Assembly: GCF_014851675.1 (NCBI RefSeq)
Contig: NZ_JACVAE010000001.1
Coordinates: 2,666,001-2,730,000 of the forward strand
From: Rhizobium sp. ARZ01
Lineage (GTDB): Bacteria; Pseudomonadota; Alphaproteobacteria; Rhizobiales; Rhizobiaceae
Direction of reading: 5' to 3'
Length of the DNA: 64,000 nucleotides
Shown here: piece by piece, positions 50,901-60,110 of the stretch
Position numbering within the stretch: position 1 is the stretch's first letter
Layout of the letters: each line of letters starts with the position of its first letter
Program-made: the position numbers and the translations under genes
The notes under the pieces: model-generated
Told to the model about the DNA's origin: nothing
The model's database searches: none
The model's input: only the letters and a program-made list of their open reading frames with translations

Positions 50901-53440
50901 CCCGCTATGCCGGCGTACTCCTTGTCACCAACGGAACGGAAAACCTGATCTCGGCCAGTACCGCAGCACTTGGGGCTGAAGGCGGCGAAGTCGAGATACC
51001 TGTCACCGCCGAGTGGGGGGCTGGCGCCTATGTGACCGCCACGCTCTATCGCCCGGGCGACGCGCAGCAAAGCCGCATGCCGATGCGCTCCATTGGCGTC
51101 AAATGGCTTAAGGTCGACCCGGCGGAGCGCAAGCTCGCTGTGAGCCTCGACGTCCCGGAAAAGATGCTGCCGCGCCAGCCGCTCGACATTTCGGTCTCGG
51201 TTACGGGGGCTGGCGCCCACGAGGAAGCCTATGTCACGGTCGCCGCCGTCGACGTCGGCATTCTCAACCTGACCCGTTACGAAGCACCCGATCCGGACGG
51301 CTGGTATTACGGTCAGCGCCGCCTTGGCCTCGAAATCCGCGACCTTTACGGACGGCTGATTGACGGCTCGCTCGGCGCGACGGGACGGCTTCGCACCGGC
51401 GGTGACGGCGGGCAGACGGCCCTTGAGGGCAGTCCGCCGACGCAAAAACTCGTCGCCTTCTTCTCCGGCCCGGTGAAGCTCGATGCGGAAGGCAAGGCGA
51501 AAGTCTCCTTCGACATCCCGCAGTTCAACGGCACCGCCCGCGTGATGGCCGTCGCCTGGTCGAAGGACGGAGTCGGCCACGGCGCGGCCGACGTGATCAT
51601 CCGCGACCCGGTTGTCATCACCGCCAGCCTGCCCAAGTTCCTGGCACCCGGGGACCGCGCGAACCTGCGGCTCGACATTGCCAACACCGATGCCCCCGCC
51701 GGCGACTACCAGCTTGCGATCACCCACAACAAGTCCGTCATGGTCGAACAGACCGGCCCCGCGCAAACCGTGCGGCTCGAGGCCGGCGGCAAGGCTGACC
51801 TGACACTGCCGTTGATCGGCGGCGAGGTCGGCAGCGGCGTCGTCACCGTCGCCCTGTCGGATGGCACCGGCCAGACCTGGGAGCAGTCGCTCGACATTCC
51901 CGTCCGCCCGGCAACCCTGCCGATCACGACCCGGCGCGTGCTCGAGCTTGCCGCCGGCGGCAGCATCACGATCGACGACCAGCTCTTGGCCGACAGCATC
52001 CTCGGCAACGCTTCGGTCGCGCTCAACGTTTCACGCTCCGGCGCCTTCGATGTTCCCGCCATGCTGATGACGCTCGACCGCTACCCCTACGGCTGCGCCG
52101 AGCAGACGACCAGCCGCGCCCTGCCGCTGCTCTATCTCAGCGAACTGTCGAAGGATTCGGGACTACCCGATGACGAGGAAACGAAGAAGCGGGTGCAGGA
52201 GGCGATCTATCGCGTGCTCTCCTACCAGTCTTCTTCCGGCAGCTTCGGCCTTTGGGGACCTGGCTACGGCGACCTTTGGCTCGACGCCTATATCAGCGAC
52301 TTCCTGACGCGGGCGCGCGAGCAGAAGTTCGAGGTGCCCGAGCAGGCAATGGTGCAGGCACTGGACAATCTGCAGAACGCACTCTCCTATGACAATAACG
52401 TGCAGGAGCGCGGCAACGAGATCGCCTATGCGCTCTATGTCCTGGCGCGCAACCGCAAAGCAGCGATCAGCGACCTGCGCTACTACGCCGACACGCGTCT
52501 TTCCGAATTCCCGACCCCGCTTGCCAAGGCCCATATCGCAGCGGCCCTCGGACTCTACGGCGATGCGCAACGCTCCGCGCAGATTTTCAAGGATTCGCTG
52601 CGCATGTCGACGGACGTCACCAATGTCAGCCTGGCGCGCTCCGACTATGGATCGGCTCTGCGTGACGGTGCGGCCGTGTTGGCACTGGCAGCCGAGAGCC
52701 GCCCGGTTCCCGCGATCATCCCGGAGCTTGCGAAGTTCGTCGCCAGCGAGTGGGAACACAAGGCTTACACCAGCACCCAGGAACAGACTTGGATGCTGCT
52801 CGCCGCCCGCGCGATCATGGATGAGGACGACTCGCTGAAGCTGGAAGTGAACGGCGCCGACCATAGCGGCCGCTACGCCGCTCGCATGGGCGGCGAGGAC
52901 CTGCTGCACAAGCCCGTCACCGTCGTAAACCGCGGCAACGAGCGCGTCGCGACCGTGCTGACCACGGTCGCAGCCCCTGCCCAGCCGCTGCCGGCCGGTG
53001 GCGACGGCTATGCGATAGAACGCAGCTACTACACGCTCGACGGTCAGCCTGCGACCATCTCCGAGGCTCGCCAGAACGAGCGCTACGTCGTCGTGCTCAA
53101 GGTGACGGAGAACAATTCCTGGCGATCACGCGTGCTGATCACCGACCTTTTGCCGGCTGGCCTGGAAATCGACAATCCAAGCCTTGTCAGCAGCGCCGAC
53201 CTCTCCAATTTCGAATGGGTCGGCGAGGTCGAGGCGGCGCACACCGAATTCCGCAGCGACCGCTTCGTCGCTGCCTTCGACCGCTCGGGCGGCAGCGGTG
53301 ACGGCATCACGCTCGCCTATGTCGTGCGCGCGGTGACGCCGGGTACCTACGACCACCCGGCTGCATCCGTCGAAGACATGTACCGGCCGCAGTTCTCGGC
53401 CCGCACGGCGACGGGCCGGATGCAGGTGCTGGCGGAGTAG
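47996..53440 (+). CDS. Bacterial alpha-2-macroglobulin with N-terminal PAN/apple domain
   Basis: 1814 residues. Signal peptide to about residue 23 (QAAE). A PAN/apple-like domain (about 25-90) with LDQCKTNCIDDMSCRAFTYN and WCFLK. Helical TPR-like segment (about 105-250). Macroglobulin domains follow. The thioester motif GCAEQ is at Cys1367-Gln1370, so the trap is chemically competent. A terpenoid-cyclase-like helical domain surrounds it, and receptor-like C-terminal domains end the protein. It traps proteases in the periplasm. GGAGGACTT precedes the ATG at 47996. It is 11 bases before pbpC, the usual E. coli YfhM-PbpC pairing. Confidence 0.93.
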   Translation: MRAFIGFSAFFLAIVASVLPAQAAETKRSIVVTEDGDYFGFDLRTVQNVTLDQCKTNCIDDMSCRAFTYNPKVKWCFLKTDYNQLTSSPGAVAGKIALTDGEPDIGAAPSLSFISEGMEQEARALKSGLALLSTQEGQGAESLASLGRIEISSGRVSEALDAYKGALSLAPDDRFLWIEMAQTAAQATDNSYLTGQGPLAALNAYWLTRTTSGRAQALSVLAETLDKSANYRAGINAYKASLALFEDPAVRAAYLDLKARQGFRIVQHTIDNDSVSPRACVQFSEPLVKFGADYASFVTLDGKAPKGVEAKDNQICVEGLNHGQRYKLAFRSGLPSSVEESLEASAELDIYVQDRSPTVRFTGDSFVLPSTARRGIPLVSVNTDSADLKLYRVGDRNIASLLTGSQFLTQLDGYGAGRIESEIGELVWQGQIEMQRDLNKDVVTSFPVDEALPQRQPGIYVLTAQASTGPKRDWDAKATQWFLVSDIGLSTFAGTDGLHVFARALSSAKPMAGVELQLLARNNEILGTATTDADGRATFTAGLMRGTAAMMPAVLTARNGTSDYVFLDMTRAGFDLSDRGVIGRAAPGAIDIFAWTERGIYRAGETVHAAALARDVEATAVEGLPLTFVFTRPDGVEDRRIVSNDSKLGGHTVDYAVQPNAMRGTWTMQIYTDPKAPAIGEKTFLVDDFMPDRTEFDLTSAAKEIVGGTPVAINVDGRYLYGAPAAGLDIEGDIALEPTRESELFKGYVFGLADEEAMEENRVPFEGLQPLDEDGKATFDVDVSDRPATTQLLNADITIRMSEAGGRAVERSLTLPVRSEGPMIGIRPAAAGDVPENSIARFHVIIASPDGKKQAMNGLPWKLLSVQRDYQWYRDGSSWRYEPVLSTKQVEAGVIDVSENGADISVPVTWGRYRLEVESAEADGPATSIEFDAGWYVEATSTETPDALEIALDKESYKIGETARLKVSSRYAGVLLVTNGTENLISASTAALGAEGGEVEIPVTAEWGAGAYVTATLYRPGDAQQSRMPMRSIGVKWLKVDPAERKLAVSLDVPEKMLPRQPLDISVSVTGAGAHEEAYVTVAAVDVGILNLTRYEAPDPDGWYYGQRRLGLEIRDLYGRLIDGSLGATGRLRTGGDGGQTALEGSPPTQKLVAFFSGPVKLDAEGKAKVSFDIPQFNGTARVMAVAWSKDGVGHGAADVIIRDPVVITASLPKFLAPGDRANLRLDIANTDAPAGDYQLAITHNKSVMVEQTGPAQTVRLEAGGKADLTLPLIGGEVGSGVVTVALSDGTGQTWEQSLDIPVRPATLPITTRRVLELAAGGSITIDDQLLADSILGNASVALNVSRSGAFDVPAMLMTLDRYPYGCAEQTTSRALPLLYLSELSKDSGLPDDEETKKRVQEAIYRVLSYQSSSGSFGLWGPGYGDLWLDAYISDFLTRAREQKFEVPEQAMVQALDNLQNALSYDNNVQERGNEIAYALYVLARNRKAAISDLRYYADTRLSEFPTPLAKAHIAAALGLYGDAQRSAQIFKDSLRMSTDVTNVSLARSDYGSALRDGAAVLALAAESRPVPAIIPELAKFVASEWEHKAYTSTQEQTWMLLAARAIMDEDDSLKLEVNGADHSGRYAARMGGEDLLHKPVTVVNRGNERVATVLTTVAAPAQPLPAGGDGYAIERSYYTLDGQPATISEARQNERYVVVLKVTENNSWRSRVLITDLLPAGLEIDNPSLVSSADLSNFEWVGEVEAAHTEFRSDRFVAAFDRSGGSGDGITLAYVVRAVTPGTYDHPAASVEDMYRPQFSARTATGRMQVLAE

Positions 53441-53451
53441 GAGAGGAAGCC

Positions 53452-55536
53452 GTGTCCCGGCTGCGCAAGGGCTTTGTTGCTCTCATGGGCAGTGCAGTGC
53501 TCTGCACCGCACTGCTGCACGGGCTTGAGCGCGCCGACGAGGCCTTTCCGCCGCCTATCGAAAAGGCGAAGGAGGTTTCGCGCGAAGTGGTTGATGCGGA
53601 CGGGCGTTTGCTGCGCGCCTTCGCAACGCCAGAGGGCCTCTGGCGGCTGCAGACGAAGGCCGCGGATGTCGATCCGCAGTTCGTGCGCATGCTGCTCGCC
53701 TATGAGGACCAGCGCTTCTTCGAGCACAGGGGCATCGACCCGCTGGCGCTACTGCGCGCTGCCGGCCAGTTTCTCGGCAATGGCCGGATCGTCTCCGGCG
53801 CCTCGACGCTTTCGATGCAGGTTGCCCGCCTGATCGAGCCGCGCGAGAGCCGTTCGGTGCTGGCGAAGCTGAAACAGATCGCCCGCGCGATCCAGATCGA
53901 ACGGCGGCTGTCCAAGGCGGAAATCCTCGACCTTTACCTGACCCACGCGCCTTACGGCGGCAATCTCGAGGGTGTGCGCGCGGCAAGCCTTTCCTATTTC
54001 GGCAAAGAGCCGAAGCGGCTTTCGGTCGCCGAAGCCGCCCTTCTCGTCGCCCTGCCGCAACTGCCCGAACGCCGCCGTCCGGATCGTTTCCCCAAGGAAG
54101 CCGAAGCGGCACGCGCACGTGTCCTGACCCGCATGGCCGTCTCCACCGTCATCGGCGAAGGCGAGGCGGAGCGGGCGTCAGCGGAAAAAATTGCAGCGCG
54201 GCGGCTGCAGCTTCCGGCACTCGCCCCGCACCTTTCTGAGCTTGCCCTGCGCCGTGCGCCCGATCGTCAGCGTCACGAGACGACGATCAATCGGGACATG
54301 CAACAGGCGCTGGAGACGGTCGCCCGCGACGCCGCCGCGCGGCTCGGCCCAAAACTGTCTGTCGCCATGGTGATGGCGGATGCGAGGACCGGCGCAATCG
54401 TCGGCGAGGTCGGTTCGGCCGACTATTTCGACGCGACCCGCTCCGGATGGATCGACATGACGCGCCAACTCCGCTCGCCAGGGTCTGCGCTGAAGCCCTT
54501 CATCTATGGCCTCGCCTTCGAGGAAGGGCTGGTGGCGCAGGAGACGATCGTGGAAGACCGACCGGCCGATTTCTTCGGCTACCGGCCCCGTAATTTCGAC
54601 ATGAGCTATCAGGGCGATGTCAGTGTCAGACAGGCGTTGCAGCTTTCACTCAACGTGCCGGCCGTGCGGTTGCTCGACGCCGTCGGCCCGACGCGGCTGA
54701 TGGTGCGGATGCGCCGCGCCGACGTTCGGCTCGCGCTTCCGGCCGGCGAAGCGCCGGGACTGGCAATCGGCCTCGGTGGCGCCGGCATCAAGCTGCGCGA
54801 TCTCGTTCAGCTCTACGCCGCGCTCGCCAACCAGGGCAAGATCGTGCGGCTCGGCGACGGTGTCGACCGGGCGCCTGAGGTCGTGGTCGGCGATCCCCTG
54901 CTCGATCCGGCTGCCATCTGGAACGTGACGGACACGCTTTCCGCCGTTCTACCGCCGCGCGGCAACCGTCGCCTCGGCATCGCCTACAAGACCGGCACGA
55001 GCTACGGCTATCGCGATGCCTGGTCGGTCGGCTACGACGGCCGCCACGTGCTCGGCGTCTGGGTCGGCCGCGCCGACAATGCCGCCGTGCCCGGTCTGAC
55101 CGGTTACGAAGCCGCCGCCCCGATCCTGTTCGAGGCCTTTTCCAAATCCGGCGTCGCGATCACACCCTTGCCAAAAGCTCCAGCCGGCGCAGTGCGGATC
55201 GCGCAGTCCGAACTGCCGATCGGGCTTCGCCGCTTCTCACGCACATCCAGCGGCCTCGTCTCCGCCACCGCCCGCGAGCCGGCACCGCAGATCGTCTATC
55301 CGCCGGAAGGGGCGCATGTGGAACTCGGCGCACGAAACGGCAGCGACATCGCGCCGCTCGCGCTAAAACTACAGGGCGGCCGCGCGCCGTTCCGCTGGCT
55401 GGCCAATGGCCGGATGCTGCCCGAAAGCTCGCGCCGACGCACGACGCAATGGATGCCGGACGGCGCCGGCTATTCGACGCTGACCGTGATCGATGCGGTG
55501 GGTAGGGCGGCAAGCGTGCGGGTGTTCGTGGAGTAG
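53452..55536 (+). CDS. pbpC: Penicillin-binding protein 1C
   Basis: 694 residues, GTG start with GAGAGGAAG upstream. One N-terminal membrane anchor (FVALMGSAVLCTALL). The GT51 glycosyltransferase domain has Glu85 in YEDQRFFEH. The transpeptidase domain has Ser345-x-x-Lys348, Ser399-x-Asn401 and Lys513-Thr-Gly. A PBPC C-terminal domain (about 590-694, PQIVYPPEGAHVEL) follows. It polymerises peptidoglycan and probably repairs sites attacked by host or phage enzymes together with the alpha-2-macroglobulin. Confidence 0.95.
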   Translation: MSRLRKGFVALMGSAVLCTALLHGLERADEAFPPPIEKAKEVSREVVDADGRLLRAFATPEGLWRLQTKAADVDPQFVRMLLAYEDQRFFEHRGIDPLALLRAAGQFLGNGRIVSGASTLSMQVARLIEPRESRSVLAKLKQIARAIQIERRLSKAEILDLYLTHAPYGGNLEGVRAASLSYFGKEPKRLSVAEAALLVALPQLPERRRPDRFPKEAEAARARVLTRMAVSTVIGEGEAERASAEKIAARRLQLPALAPHLSELALRRAPDRQRHETTINRDMQQALETVARDAAARLGPKLSVAMVMADARTGAIVGEVGSADYFDATRSGWIDMTRQLRSPGSALKPFIYGLAFEEGLVAQETIVEDRPADFFGYRPRNFDMSYQGDVSVRQALQLSLNVPAVRLLDAVGPTRLMVRMRRADVRLALPAGEAPGLAIGLGGAGIKLRDLVQLYAALANQGKIVRLGDGVDRAPEVVVGDPLLDPAAIWNVTDTLSAVLPPRGNRRLGIAYKTGTSYGYRDAWSVGYDGRHVLGVWVGRADNAAVPGLTGYEAAAPILFEAFSKSGVAITPLPKAPAGAVRIAQSELPIGLRRFSRTSSGLVSATAREPAPQIVYPPEGAHVELGARNGSDIAPLALKLQGGRAPFRWLANGRMLPESSRRRTTQWMPDGAGYSTLTVIDAVGRAASVRVFVE

Positions 55537-55846
55537 CGTGGGCGACGTAGTGCTCCCGGTCGGCATGAGGCCCCATTGAGGGTCAGCACTCTCACGCATC
55601 CAGTCGCCACTGGAAGTTCTGGACGACCAATCCGGGATCGGCTGGGACCTGACCCGAACGACAGCTTGTGGGGCCCTAGCGGACGGGTTCCAGCATTTTC
55701 CAGCGACTGAGAGTCCAATTGATCCTAAGCGTGGGGCGCGCGCACAAAAAAACAATTGAGGTACAAAACCATTCGATCTAACTTACGACCGATTGCATAA
55801 CGCAACCAGACTCGTGAGGATATGTCATTGAGGAAAGGAAGTGGGT
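55537..55846. other. 310-base gap, no gene recognised
   Basis: No convincing coding frame or RNA gene. It turns AT-rich after about 55700 (CACAAAAAAACAATTGAGG), which may include the promoter of the next gene. It may be the edge of an inserted accessory segment, but I see no inverted repeats or duplication. Confidence 0.4.
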
Positions 55847-56377
55847 ATGGCTAAGCTCGTGTTCGGAATGAATCAGTCTCTGGACGGTTACGTCGATCAT
55901 ATGGAGTTTGGGCCAAGCCCCACGCTCTTCCGCCACTTCATCGAGGAGGCTCAAGGGCAGGCGGGCAGTGTGTACGGCCGCCAAATGTATGAGGTCATGC
56001 GTTACTGGGACGACGATCATCCTGAATGGGATGCAGAGGAACAGGCCTTCGCGGCGGCGTGGCGAAAGCAGCCGAAATGGGTCGTCTCGCGCTCGTTGAA
56101 GTTTGTCGGCCCCAACGCCAGGCTTGTTGAGGATGATCTTGAGGGCGCGATCCGCAAGTTGAAGGCCGAGCGCGACGGAGAGATCGAAGTGGCTGGCCCA
56201 GCCTTGGCGCAAAGCCTCACCGAACTTGGCTTGATCGATGAGTATCGAATCTACCTGCACCCTGTCGTGCTTGGTCACGGCAAGCCATATTTCGCCGGAC
56301 CTCGGCCGCCGCTCCGCCTTATGACACATGATCGGATTGGCGAGGATGTGATCAGGTTGACCTACGTCCCTGTTTGA
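55847..56377 (+). CDS. Dihydrofolate reductase family protein (RibD C-terminal-like)
   Basis: 176 residues. MAKLVFGMNQSLDGYVDH is the family start, SVYGRQMYEVMRYW follows, and AGPALAQSLTELGLIDEYRIYLHPVVLGHGKPYF is the conserved NADPH-binding end. These stand-alone RibD_C proteins are reductases of unknown substrate, not true FolA. AGGAAAGGA precedes the ATG at 55847; a GTG at 55841 is less likely. Codon use and GC are lower than flanking operons. Confidence 0.85.
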   Translation: MAKLVFGMNQSLDGYVDHMEFGPSPTLFRHFIEEAQGQAGSVYGRQMYEVMRYWDDDHPEWDAEEQAFAAAWRKQPKWVVSRSLKFVGPNARLVEDDLEGAIRKLKAERDGEIEVAGPALAQSLTELGLIDEYRIYLHPVVLGHGKPYFAGPRPPLRLMTHDRIGEDVIRLTYVPV

Positions 56378-56597
56378 TCCCGCGACACGCGGCAGTCTCC
56401 CGACCGCTCGAAGTCGGCCATTGTTCTCGCTATCGAGACAGCTGAGGCGCGACTACTGCCCTCTCAATGCCGACCGCGATGCATTTGTTGCCGCGCTCGT
56501 TGAGGCTAAGCGCGTAAAGCCGCCACACGGAAGCTTCTGGCCGCAATTGGCCCAAGGTGACGGGTGCCGACTTACCGCGATCGGCAATAGCGTGGCC
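56378..56597. other. 220-base gap, nothing recognised
   Basis: Short frames on both strands do not resemble any family I know. No hairpin or repeat stands out. Confidence 0.35.
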
Positions 56598-56843
56598 TTA
56601 GTCCTTGATTTCAATCTGAGCTTCGTGGGCGGCAGCAATGAACGCAATCCTTGCCTCCTCGGGCGTCTTCTTGCCCTTGATCGCCGCCTCAATGACAAGC
56701 AGGGCCCGGTTCAGCGCTTCGCCATCGTCAATCGGCCAATCTTCAATGAGAGCCCATGAGGCCTGTTGGATGTTGCTTATGGTCGTGAATTTGCCCGGTG
56801 CTTCCAGCGCCAAAGTCACACCTTTGTTCCAGTTACTGCTCAC
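56598..56843 (-). CDS. DUF982 family protein
   Basis: 81 residues, GTG start with GGAGCC six bases upstream. The pattern VTLALEAPGKFTTISNIQQASWALIEDWP and the end KTPEEARIAFIAAAHEAQIEIKD match DUF982, a short family almost confined to Rhizobiales and often multicopy on plasmids and islands. Function unknown. It lies in the lower-GC segment. Confidence 0.82.
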   Translation of the reverse strand: MSSNWNKGVTLALEAPGKFTTISNIQQASWALIEDWPIDDGEALNRALLVIEAAIKGKKTPEEARIAFIAAAHEAQIEIKD

Positions 56844-56947
56844 AGATTGGGCTCCAAAAACACGATTCGGAAAACTCTTAGCATCGATCTACACATGATG
56901 AGATGGTGTCGGCGACTGTTATCCAGCGCGCTGACGACTGGCGCCCT

Positions 56948-57967
56948 TCAAAATGCTGGGAGAATTGGGTTGCCGTCGGCGTCGAACTGTTCTTCGTAGA
57001 CGAACAAGGCAGGCGCGCCGCCGGTGTGTATGAATAGAATCCGGTCGTCGGACTTGAAGGAGCCGCGGCGCACGTCGGCGATCAGTGCAGCCATCGTCTT
57101 GCTTGTATAGACGGGATCGACGACTACGCCTTCCAGTCGGGCACACAACGACAAGGCTTCGAGCGAAGCTGAGTTCGGAAGGCCGTAGCCCGGCCGATAG
57201 AACCCATCGTCGATGACGATGTCAGCCAGGGCCTGATCATCGACGCCTACCAACTCAGCAGTCTGCGCGGCGAGATGCCGGACAATCTCGCCTTGCTCGG
57301 GAGCGTCACGGGCGATTGAAACGCCCACGAGCTTGCTAGGCAAGCGTGCCAACGCCGTACCGACGACAAGACCCGCATGGGTTCCAGCCGACCCCGATGT
57401 GACATAAATGTGGCTGAACGGAGCTTCAGCACTTTGCGAAGCAATTTCGAGGGCTGCGGAAACGTAGCCCAGGCAGCCGATGGGGTTCGAACCGCCAACC
57501 GGAATCAGATAAGGTTTCCTGCCTTTCCTTTGATGGGTATCCACCCTCGACGCAAACGCCTCTTCGATCGGAACTTCGGCGCCGACAACGTCGACGCGAG
57601 CACCAAAAAGGTGATCCAGAAACTTGTTCGAAGAGTGGGCATACGCTTCCGAGCGACCCCGCACCTCGTCTTTCAGCACCAAGTGGCAGTCAATCCCAAG
57701 ACGCGCGCAAGCTGCCGCCGTCAGGCGAGCATGATTCGACTGCAGCGCGCCTGTGGTCATGATCAAGTCACATCCGCTCGCTCGCGCGTCGGCGATCAAG
57801 TATTCGAGCTTGCGGAGTTTGTTTCCACCCAAGCCCAGGCTTCCGATGTCGTCGCGCTTTGCGAAGATTTGCGGCCCTACCAGGTAGTCGGAAAGGCGGT
57901 CCCAACGCTCGATGGGCGTGGGCCATTGGGAAAGGGAAACTTTCGGAAATGCATCGAACTTCGTCAT
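56948..57967 (-). CDS. PLP-dependent D-cysteine desulfhydrase / ACC deaminase family protein
   Basis: 339 residues, fold-type II PLP enzyme. FAKRDDIGSLGLGGNKLRKLEYLIADA holds the Schiff-base Lys in GGNK. TTGALQSNHARLTAAACARLG and VTSGSAGTHAGLVVG (phosphate loop) follow, and FIHTGGAPALF closes the domain. Members deaminate 1-aminocyclopropane-1-carboxylate or cleave D-cysteine to pyruvate, ammonia and sulfide; the sequence alone does not decide, and desulfhydrase is more common for this pattern. It lies in the accessory patch beside mccA. Confidence 0.85.
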   Translation of the reverse strand: MTKFDAFPKVSLSQWPTPIERWDRLSDYLVGPQIFAKRDDIGSLGLGGNKLRKLEYLIADARASGCDLIMTTGALQSNHARLTAAACARLGIDCHLVLKDEVRGRSEAYAHSSNKFLDHLFGARVDVVGAEVPIEEAFASRVDTHQRKGRKPYLIPVGGSNPIGCLGYVSAALEIASQSAEAPFSHIYVTSGSAGTHAGLVVGTALARLPSKLVGVSIARDAPEQGEIVRHLAAQTAELVGVDDQALADIVIDDGFYRPGYGLPNSASLEALSLCARLEGVVVDPVYTSKTMAALIADVRRGSFKSDDRILFIHTGGAPALFVYEEQFDADGNPILPAF

Positions 57968-58109
57968 ATCTTTCCTACAGTCATTCCTGAAAACACATCA
58001 CACGATCTCGGGGCCGGCAGGCGGATGCGCGCTTCCCCTCTCGTCGTGGGTGACGGGTAGAGCACGGACCGTTACGGTGATCCAGCAGCGTCACTTCCCT
58101 CGGGGCTGC

Positions 58110-60098
58110 TTATTCCGGTTCCTCCGCCGCCAGCCGCAGCAGCACCGCGCCCTCACTGACCTGATCGCCCGGCGCGACGGGAACAGCCTCGACCACGCCG
58201 TCGCGCGGGGCGGCAAGCACCAGTTCCATCTTCATCGCCTCCATGGTCACGAGCGGATCGCCCTTGGCCACGGTCGACCCTTCAGCAACCGAGAGAAGGC
58301 GCACCAGACCGGGCATCGGCGCAGCCAGCACGTCGCCCCCCGCCTCCTCCTCGTCATGCAGCCCGGCTGTTTCCTCGCTATGGAAGACGTGGCTCGCCCC
58401 TTCGGCAAAGAGCGTGATCGACCGGCCGTCGCGGACGACGACAGCCTCCATCACCCGGTCGCCGAAATCGGCAAGAACCGCGCCGTCGCCGTTCGTGGAA
58501 AGCAGCGTGAGCGACAGGTGCCCTTCACCGATCGCAACCTCAAACCGGCGGCCCGCCGCGGGCGCCACGCGAAACTCCGATGTCTTTCCCTCGTGCTCGA
58601 CGAACACCGACTGCCAGGCCTTTTCCCACAGGCGGAAGCCGCGCAGGCTGCTCCAGGGGTCGCGATCGTCGGTCGGATCGAGCAGGCCGAGGGCGGCGGT
58701 CGCCGCCAGCGCCTGTGCATGCGCTGCCGCCGGTGGGTTCGGCAGCAGCGTCGCCGCCTCCCGGTCGATCAGGCCGGTGTCGACATCGCCGGCAGCGAAA
58801 TGCGGCTCGCGGCACAGTCTGCCGAGGAAGCCTGTATTGGTCGTCAGGCCAGCGATCCGGCATCGATCGAGCGCCCCGGCAAGCCGGCCGAGCGCCTCGG
58901 TCCGGTCCGCGCCATGCGCAATGACCTTGGCGATCATCGGATCATAGAAGGCGGTGATCTCGTCACCGGCGCGCACGCCCGAATCGACACGAACGTCCGT
59001 CGGCACTTCGAAACGAACCAGCCGGCCGGTCGCAGGCAAGAAGTCGCGCGCAGGGTTTTCCGCATAGATGCGGGCCTCGAACGCCCAACCGTTGATGGCG
59101 AATTCTTCCTGTTTCATAGGCAGCGGCTCGCCGGATGCGACCCGCAACTGCCATTCGACCAGATCAAGGCCGGTGATCGCCTCCGTTACGGGGTGTTCGA
59201 CCTGCAGGCGTGTATTCATTTCCATGAAAAAGAAGCGATCGGCCCGCAGCCCGTCTGAAACGTCGGCGATGAACTCCACCGTGCCTGCACCGCTGTAGCC
59301 GATCGCCTGTGCCGCGCGCACCGCCGCGGTCCCCATGGCCTCACGCATCTCCGCGCTCATGCCCGGCGCTGGTGCCTCCTCGATGACCTTCTGATGTCGG
59401 CGCTGGGCCGAGCAGTCGCGCTCGAACAGATGCACGACGTTGCCGTGGTTGTCGCCGAACACCTGCACCTCGATATGGCGCGGCTTGGCCATGTATTTTT
59501 CGACCAGAACGCGTCCATCGCCAAAAGAGGCTTCTGCCTCGCGCCGTGCGCTGGCAAGGGCGGCGGCAAAATCCCGCGCCCGCTCGACCCGGCGCATGCC
59601 CTTGCCGCCACCACCGGCGCGCGCCTTGATCAGCACCGGATAGCCGATGGCATCGGCCTGCGAGGCGAGGAATGCCTGTTCCTGCTCCTCGCCGTGATAG
59701 CCGGGCACGACCGGAACACCCGCCTCCTCCATCAGCGCCTTGGCGGCATCCTTCAGTCCCATGGCGCGGATCGCCTTTGCCGAGGGGCCGATGAAGACGA
59801 GGCCCGCCGCTTCCACCGCCTCGACGAAGCCCGCGTTTTCCGACAGGAAGCCATAGCCGGGATGCACGGCTTCGGCACCGCTTGCTTTGCAGGCGGCAAT
59901 GATTGCGTCAGCGTCGAGATAGCTCCGCGCCGCTTCAGCCAGCCCAACACGAAGGGCCTCATCAGCCATCGCCACATGCAGCGCGCCGCGGTCCGAATCC
60001 GAATAGACGGCGACGGTGGAGATGCCGAGCTTGCGGGCCGTCCGGATGACCCGGCAGGCAATTTCGCCGCGATTGGCGATCAGGATCTTCTTGAACAT
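58110..60098 (-). CDS. mccA: Methylcrotonyl-CoA carboxylase alpha (biotin) subunit
   Basis: 662 residues. The biotin carboxylase domain begins FKKILIANRGEIACRVIRTARKLG, with AVHPGYGFLSENA, the ATP-grasp loop KARAGGGGKGMRRV and MEMNTRLQVEHPVTE. The C-terminal biotinyl domain has EAMKM with the biotinylated Lys. Together with mccB it carboxylates 3-methylcrotonyl-CoA in leucine breakdown; the ivd neighbour supports this over acetyl- or propionyl-CoA specificity. Last gene of the operon, 12 bases after ridA-like. Confidence 0.94.
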   Translation of the reverse strand: MFKKILIANRGEIACRVIRTARKLGISTVAVYSDSDRGALHVAMADEALRVGLAEAARSYLDADAIIAACKASGAEAVHPGYGFLSENAGFVEAVEAAGLVFIGPSAKAIRAMGLKDAAKALMEEAGVPVVPGYHGEEQEQAFLASQADAIGYPVLIKARAGGGGKGMRRVERARDFAAALASARREAEASFGDGRVLVEKYMAKPRHIEVQVFGDNHGNVVHLFERDCSAQRRHQKVIEEAPAPGMSAEMREAMGTAAVRAAQAIGYSGAGTVEFIADVSDGLRADRFFFMEMNTRLQVEHPVTEAITGLDLVEWQLRVASGEPLPMKQEEFAINGWAFEARIYAENPARDFLPATGRLVRFEVPTDVRVDSGVRAGDEITAFYDPMIAKVIAHGADRTEALGRLAGALDRCRIAGLTTNTGFLGRLCREPHFAAGDVDTGLIDREAATLLPNPPAAAHAQALAATAALGLLDPTDDRDPWSSLRGFRLWEKAWQSVFVEHEGKTSEFRVAPAAGRRFEVAIGEGHLSLTLLSTNGDGAVLADFGDRVMEAVVVRDGRSITLFAEGASHVFHSEETAGLHDEEEAGGDVLAAPMPGLVRLLSVAEGSTVAKGDPLVTMEAMKMELVLAAPRDGVVEAVPVAPGDQVSEGAVLLRLAAEEPE

Positions 60099-60110
60099 CG
60101 TCTCTCCCGG

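Noticed and set aside
49460..51766. A 768-codon minus-strand frame opposite the alpha-2-macroglobulin
   Set aside because: Shadow frame in high-GC DNA; no family features, and the plus frame is unambiguous.
56421..56759. 112-codon plus-strand frame
   Set aside because: Mostly antisense to the DUF982 gene and without recognisable domain.
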